A stretch of 10,102 nt of DNA from assembly GCA_022360075.1 (NCBI GenBank), contig JAKSDN010000683.1, positions 1-10,102 of the forward strand. The letters are read 5' to 3'. The stretch is from Kiloniellales bacterium (GTDB lineage Bacteria; Pseudomonadota; Alphaproteobacteria; Kiloniellales; JAKSDN01). Both the position numbers and the translations under genes were made by a program. The notes beneath the pieces are model-generated. The model worked only from the letters and a program-made list of their open reading frames with translations. It made no database searches and was not told the origin of the DNA. Shown in pieces: positions 6,235 through 10,102 of this stretch (the stretch's first letter is position 1; the number at the start of each line of letters is the position of its first letter).

Positions 6235-9200
6235 GGGACGAACACAACACTCGAAAACCGATGAAGTTGAAGCGGCCGCTCGGGTTGAGCCTGTCCCGGA
6301 GGGCGCAGCGGGCGAAGCCCTGAACGAGGCTCCAGGACCCGCCCCGAAGCACACGGGGAGGAGTGGGATCTCCGTCGTCCTCGGCATGATCGCGACCAGA
6401 GTACGCGGTCGAGCACCACTCCAAGACGTTGCCCGCCAGATCATCGAGGTCCAGTTGGGCCTGGCGGGACCGGGGGAAAAGGCCGACCACGGAGGTAACG
6501 TGCAGCCTGGCCTCCCAGGTATTGCAGATCCCGTCCTCCCACCTACCGCACCAGGGGTACTCGCAGCCCTCCGGGCCTCGGGCAGCGGCCTCCCATTTCT
6601 CTTCGCGCGGCAGGTGGCCACCCGCCCAGGCGCAGCAGGCCTCAGCCTCCCAGAAGCTGACGCCGACCACCGGCTGGTTGGGGCCGTTCCAGCGCCGGTC
6701 GCGCCAGAGCCTTGGCTCTGTCACCCCTTGCCGTTGCTGCCTGTCCCAGCCGGCCTTGGACCACCATTGCCGGTCGCGATAGCCGCCGTCCTCCACGAAT
6801 GCGAGGTACTGGCCGTTGGTGACGGGGTAGCGGCCGATGCGGAAGGGTTCCCCGATCTCGACCGTCTCCCCTTCCTCGCCGTAGGGATAGGTGCCGGCGG
6901 GAACCTCGACGTAGGCGCGCGAATCGCGCAGATCGAAGATTCGCGGGTCGCCCAGCCGGCCCAGGCAAAGACCCAGCGCCTGCCGGGCCTGCACCTCGAT
7001 CTCGTCCTCAATGGCGTCCAGGCTCAGCCGGCGGTAGCTCTCGGCCAGGATCTCGGGCACGCGGTAGCCCTTGGCCAGGCAGAGTTCGAGGGCCTCGGCG
7101 ATAAACGCCGCGGTGGCAGGGTTGGCATGGACCGTGCCACGATCCTGGCGTTCGATCAGCCGCTTGAGCAGCTTCAAGCCCCACTCGGGGTCCCTGTTGA
7201 ATATCTGGGCGGCGAAGAGGAACAACAGCGTCGGGCGCCACTCCGCAACCGGACCCCGCTCGAGGAAGACCTGCTCAAGGTCGTCGCTGGTGCGGACAAT
7301 GCGCTGGGCGGCCAGAAATTCCTGGAAACTCAGGTGATAGAAACCGGCTCGCTCGTTCGGCCTCGGGAGCAGCAGGCCGGAGCGGGTCAACAGCTCCTCG
7401 CGCCGGACCGCCGCCTCGACCTCGCCGCTCTCGAAGGCCGGGTTCACCTCGGCGAAATGAGCGATCAGCCGTTCCATCTCGATCCAGCTGATCTCGGCGG
7501 CCGGGGTCTCGCGCGTCTCCTGCCCGGGGGCGCCCGTGTGCATGCCGTAGGCGATCGCCTCCAGACGCCGCAGAATCGGCTCGCGCTCACGCGCGTCGCC
7601 CGGATAACGGCTGTGCAGCACGCCGTCGACGATGCTTTTGTAGAGCTCGTAGCGGTCCTCGGGCAGCCGCCCGCCCTTGTCGTAGAGGACGCAGATCGCA
7701 GTCAAGAGCATCGGATTCTCGGTCAGCGGGGAGAGGTCCTCCCGGCCGTACATGGCCTCGAGCAGGCTTTCTCCCAGTTCCGGCCTACCGAGCGTGTGGA
7801 ACCAACGGGTGACGAAGAGGTGTTGGAGCGACTCCGGCAGCGGCTCGAGCGGGGCGCGCGCCAGGCCGAGGCGAGCGAGGTCGGCGTCCTTCAGCCCGTA
7901 GGGGCGGCTGGTGAGCAGGATGCGGTTGCCCGCTTCCTCCCATGCTGGCAGGGCGTCGCTCAGACCGCTCAGCAGCAGCGCGCGGGGATGGACGGTGACG
8001 CCCTCCCGCGCTTCCGACACGGCGACCTCGTCCACGCCATCGAGCAACAGGAAGGCAGTGCCGGCTGCGAGGTGGTCCTTCGCCAGTTCGCCACTCAGGC
8101 CCGGCGGCGGCGAGCGGTCGATCCAGATAGCGAGCGCCCGCTCCAGATCACCACGCCGCCAAGTGCGACGGCGTCGGCCGCAGTCCATGTCTTCGGCGAA
8201 GTCTCTGAGCGGTACCAACAGCGGCAGACGCGCGCGCAGTTCCATCGGCACCGGCTCCCGGTATTCCTCCGGGGCCGGGACCGGATGGGAGGCCGCAGCG
8301 CCCGGTATGCTTTGCAAGGCCGCCCAGCGGCAGAAGGTGGACTTGCCCGAGCCGGCCGGTGCGGGGATGTAGAGGGAGCGCTCGTCGATCCGCTGCAGGA
8401 GAGGCGTCGGCTGCCGCTCTTCTACTTCCTCGCCGGGTTGTCGTGCGGTCTCCTCCGGAGCCACGGCGGGCGCCTCCGGCTGGGTCAGCGCCGGCACGTA
8501 GACATGGCTCAGGGTCAGGGCATGGCTCTGCTGGACGTCCTGACCCAAGAGCTCGACGCTTACGCAGCGCGTCGCCAGCCAAGCGAGGTAATCGCTCGGA
8601 ATCTCAGGGGATCCTGATCGTCGGGCGCCGCGGCCGGACCGCCGTGCTCCGAGCTTGAAATCGGCGTGACCCTCGGGGCAGCCCGGCTGGTTGCGGTCGG
8701 CGGTCCATTCACTGTGGAGCCAGGCGCGAAACAGGACGCGGACGCGTTTGTCCGTGGGGGAGAGCTCGATCCACTGGAACGCATTCGGGTATTCGCTGTC
8801 CTCGTAGACACAGCCGGCCGCCAGCTCCAGGCAGGAACGGGACGGGTCCGGCCGGACCACGCGCTCTGAAAGGGGTTCGTGGAGGTGGCCACGCAGCAGC
8901 AAATCGCAGTGTTGGTGGACGGACGAGCGGGCCGCACGGTGGTCGAACTCCGCCAAGTAGTCCCAAGGGTGGTGCATCAGGGCAATGCGCCAATCGGCGC
9001 CTTCGGCCTCCTCGGACATCACCGACTGGGTGAGCTGATAGCGGCCGAGCAGCAGACTTCCACGGTCCTTATCGCCGCATGACATCCAGGCACTGTCCAG
9101 GCCGGCGAAATGCAGGCGGGTGCCCCGTAACTCGATTGTGCGCTGCCACCAGGGCAGCGGCTGCCGTTTACCGTACCAATCGGCAACGAACTTCATGTAG

Positions 9201-9634
9201 CCGGCGTGGCGCCGGAGCATGTTGCGACGGTCGTCTTTGTCGCTGAGCAGTTCGGCGATCTCGTCCTGGCTGCGCGCTCTCAGCAGCCCGTCCTGCATCG
9301 AGCGGACACCCCGACTTACCTTGCTGCGGTCGACGTCATGGTTGCCGGGCACGAGCAACAGAAGATCGCGCGGCAGAACGTCAGCTAGAGCCGGCCAGAG
9401 CTGGTCCTCGAGCCACTCCCGGGCCAGCGCGTACTCCTTGGAGCTTCCGGAGTATGCCAGGTCGCCGGTGATTGCCACGAGGTCGGGCGCCAGCCCCTCG
9501 TCCTCGACCTCTTTCTTGATGAAACGGGTCAAGGCTCGCAGCACAGCGTCGGCGTCCCAGCTCTTCTCTTCTCTGAAGTGAATATCGGAGAAGTGGAGGA
9601 TGCGAATTGGCTGATCGGTGTGGCTGCTTGCCAT
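6218..9634 (-). CDS. Calcineurin-like phosphoesterase / NACHT ATPase / FGE-fold protein, DGR target 2
   Basis: This is a 1138-residue protein. Residues 8-310 form a metallophosphoesterase domain with the metal-binding set D17-x-H19 (FSDIHF), GD 57-58 (ITGDLAYSG), GNHD 97-100, H221/H222 (LMHHP) and GHLH 249-252, so it is probably an active phosphodiesterase, nuclease or phosphatase. A low-complexity linker (about 330-415) follows. Residues 418-780 are a NACHT-type STAND ATPase: Walker A APAGSGKST at 425-433, Walker B FLLLDGVDEV at 528-537, LLTSRPYG, and HLSFQEFLAA at 767-776. Residues 800-903 are helical and HEAT-like, ending in ARQALGLCLGRLGDPR. Residues 905-1134 are an FGE-sulfatase domain ([48 protein letters not shown]) ending in VR2. 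No signal peptide or membrane helix is seen, so it is probably cytosolic. The start ATG 9634-9632 lies just before the first MPP strand; GGGAG is about 12 bases upstream. The substrate is unknown. Confidence 0.93.
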   Translation of the reverse strand: MASSHTDQPIRILHFSDIHFREEKSWDADAVLRALTRFIKKEVEDEGLAPDLVAITGDLAYSGSSKEYALAREWLEDQLWPALADVLPRDLLLLVPGNHDVDRSKVSRGVRSMQDGLLRARSQDEIAELLSDKDDRRNMLRRHAGYMKFVADWYGKRQPLPWWQRTIELRGTRLHFAGLDSAWMSCGDKDRGSLLLGRYQLTQSVMSEEAEGADWRIALMHHPWDYLAEFDHRAARSSVHQHCDLLLRGHLHEPLSERVVRPDPSRSCLELAAGCVYEDSEYPNAFQWIELSPTDKRVRVLFRAWLHSEWTADRNQPGCPEGHADFKLGARRSGRGARRSGSPEIPSDYLAWLATRCVSVELLGQDVQQSHALTLSHVYVPALTQPEAPAVAPEETARQPGEEVEERQPTPLLQRIDERSLYIPAPAGSGKSTFCRWAALQSIPGAAASHPVPAPEEYREPVPMELRARLPLLVPLRDFAEDMDCGRRRRTWRRGDLERALAIWIDRSPPPGLSGELAKDHLAAGTAFLLLDGVDEVAVSEAREGVTVHPRALLLSGLSDALPAWEEAGNRILLTSRPYGLKDADLARLGLARAPLEPLPESLQHLFVTRWFHTLGRPELGESLLEAMYGREDLSPLTENPMLLTAICVLYDKGGRLPEDRYELYKSIVDGVLHSRYPGDAREREPILRRLEAIAYGMHTGAPGQETRETPAAEISWIEMERLIAHFAEVNPAFESGEVEAAVRREELLTRSGLLLPRPNERAGFYHLSFQEFLAAQRIVRTSDDLEQVFLERGPVAEWRPTLLFLFAAQIFNRDPEWGLKLLKRLIERQDRGTVHANPATAAFIAEALELCLAKGYRVPEILAESYRRLSLDAIEDEIEVQARQALGLCLGRLGDPRIFDLRDSRAYVEVPAGTYPYGEEGETVEIGEPFRIGRYPVTNGQYLAFVEDGGYRDRQWWSKAGWDRQQRQGVTEPRLWRDRRWNGPNQPVVGVSFWEAEACCAWAGGHLPREEKWEAAARGPEGCEYPWCGRWEDGICNTWEARLHVTSVVGLFPRSRQAQLDLDDLAGNVLEWCSTAYSGRDHAEDDGDPTPPRVLRGGSWSLVQGFARCALRDRLNPSGRFNFIGFRVLCSSPILDR
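6235..6356 (-). repeat. DGR variable region 2 (VR2)
   Basis: This is the 3' end of the phosphoesterase-NACHT gene, aligned without gaps to the TR. There are 21 differences in 122 positions, all at TR adenines. VR2 and VR1 differ from each other at 14 positions, giving 10 amino-acid differences, so the two were diversified separately. The variable stretch lies at residues 1102-1125 (for example SLVQGFARCALRDRLNPSG). The constant residues are the same as in VR1. Confidence 0.96.
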
Positions 9635-9899
9635 TCAGCTGCAAGGCTCCCAAGAGGCTCCAGGCTGAAGCGTGACCTGGCACCTATGATTGGAGAACCT
9701 AGCGCTCGAGTCTACTCGCGCGTGCCGTCGGACGCCTCGTCATCCCGAAAAGTGGAAGCCCGAGACGATTGAGCCGACTAGACCGCCCGGCGGCCGCTCT
9801 GGAATACCGATGCGCAGTCGGGCCAGTAGGTCCTAGACCTGGTCCCAGAGCTCGCTCTCGGAGTTCACGGCTTGAGTGTAGCGAACCGCGTCGGCGCAC

Positions 9900-9918
9900 A
9901 GGCTTCGAAACGAAGCCT
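9900..9918 (-). terminator. Hairpin downstream of tRNA-Lys
   Basis: AGGCTTCG (9900-9907), loop AAA, CGAAGCCT (9911-9918): an 8-bp stem about 70 bases past the tRNA 3' end on the minus strand. There is no T-run after it, so a terminator role is only possible. It could instead be a protein-binding inverted repeat. Confidence 0.3.
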
Positions 9919-9919
9919 G

Positions 9920-9940
9920 CTGGTCACTTACTGGTCACTT
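9920..9940. repeat. Tandem 10-bp direct repeat near tRNA-Lys
   Basis: CTGGTCACTT occurs at 9920-9929 and again at 9931-9940, one base apart, next to the hairpin at 9900-9918. Such a pair could be a binding site for a regulator or recombinase, or scar DNA. No integrase gene is in the window, so its role is unknown. Confidence 0.6.
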
Positions 9941-9987
9941 TAGCGCGATGGCCGCGAAGCGAAACTTCGATAAACATCTGATATTAT

Positions 9988-10063
9988 TGGTGAGCCCGGC
10001 AGGATTCGAACCTGCGACCCACTGATTAAAAGTCAGTTGCTCTACCAACTGAGCTACGGGCCC
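9988..10063 (-). tRNA. tRNA-Lys (anticodon UUU)
   Basis: This is a 76-base gene on the minus strand. The acceptor stem is GGGCCCG/CGGGCTC with one G-T pair. The D arm reads AGCTCAGTTGGTAGAGC. The anticodon loop CTTTTAA reads UUU for lysine, on a CAACTGA/TCAGTTG stem. The T arm is GCAGGTTCGAATCCTGC, followed by discriminator A and an encoded CCA (9990-9988). A possible -10 box TATCTT lies at 10099-10094, with the -35 off the window. The gene's 3' end faces the DGR region. Confidence 0.97.
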
Positions 10064-10102
10064 ATCCGGAGGGCGGCGCTTGGCCGCGGCGGGAAGATAG
10101 GC

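Larger units (their letters stand above)
9635..9987. other. Intergenic region between the NACHT gene and tRNA-Lys
   Basis: There are 353 bases without a credible gene; short open frames here lack motifs and good starts. It should hold the promoter of the minus-strand NACHT gene, but no clear -35/-10 pair is seen. It contains a short palindrome AGGTC-CTA-GACCT (9828-9840), a hairpin at 9900-9918 and a direct repeat at 9920-9940. On the minus strand these lie downstream of the tRNA. Confidence 0.5.

Noticed and set aside
6386..8617. Long plus-strand open frame of 743 codons opposite the phosphoesterase-NACHT gene
   Set aside because: The opposite strand encodes intact NACHT and FGE motifs; this frame has no motif of its own.
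9769..9981. Short plus-strand and minus-strand open frames between the NACHT gene and tRNA-Lys
   Set aside because: They are arginine/serine-rich, lack good starts, overlap the hairpin and direct repeats, and show no protein family features.

Overview
The window is high-GC (clearly above 60% by eye) bacterial DNA. It looks chromosomal and Gram-negative, most likely from a proteobacterium. The protein style, the CCA-encoding tRNA-Lys and the N-in/C-out membrane protein fit this, but the exact lineage cannot be fixed from the sequence. I see no phage structural genes, integrase, plasmid replication gene or insertion sequence.

The central object is a complete diversity-generating retroelement (DGR) that serves two large effector-like genes. 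The core lies at about 4050-6170. It consists of a 122-bp template region (TR, 4249-4370) behind a perfect TATAAT box, an avd accessory gene on the minus strand (4640-4984), and a DGR-type reverse transcriptase on the plus strand (5036-6160). A target gene lies on each side, with its 3' end pointing into the core. On the left (1151-4057, +) is a TIR / STAND-ATPase / coiled-coil / membrane-helix / FGE-sulfatase-fold protein. On the right (6218-9634, -) is a calcineurin-like phosphoesterase / NACHT-ATPase / FGE-sulfatase-fold protein.

Both genes end in a variable region (VR1 3919-4040; VR2 6235-6356) aligned without gaps to the TR. I aligned them by eye, base by base. VR1 differs from the TR at 21 positions and VR2 at 21 positions. 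All 42 differences fall on TR adenines (32 adenines in the TR; 25 changed in at least one VR). This is the hallmark of adenine-specific DGR mutagenesis, and it shows that one TR/RT has written into two different effector genes. A 62-bp tail with two tandem hairpins follows each VR and is absent from the TR. It is the probable target-recognition site.

In the working model, the template RNA is copied by the RT-Avd complex with errors at A, and the cDNA replaces VR1 or VR2. This changes the ligand-facing residues of a C-type-lectin-like FGE fold. The variable domain is coupled to a signalling ATPase and an N-terminal effector (TIR or metallophosphoesterase). The left target appears membrane-anchored with its variable domain outside the cytoplasm. 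The right target appears cytosolic. The architecture resembles regulated NTPase conflict or immune systems; function is inferred, not shown.

Flanks: positions 1-80 may hold the end of an unknown gene. An AbiU2/HEPN-like gene (122-736, -) is divergent from the TIR gene across 414 bases with no clear gene. On the right, 353 non-coding bases holding a hairpin and a 10-bp direct repeat separate the NACHT gene from a tRNA-Lys(UUU) gene (9988-10063, -).
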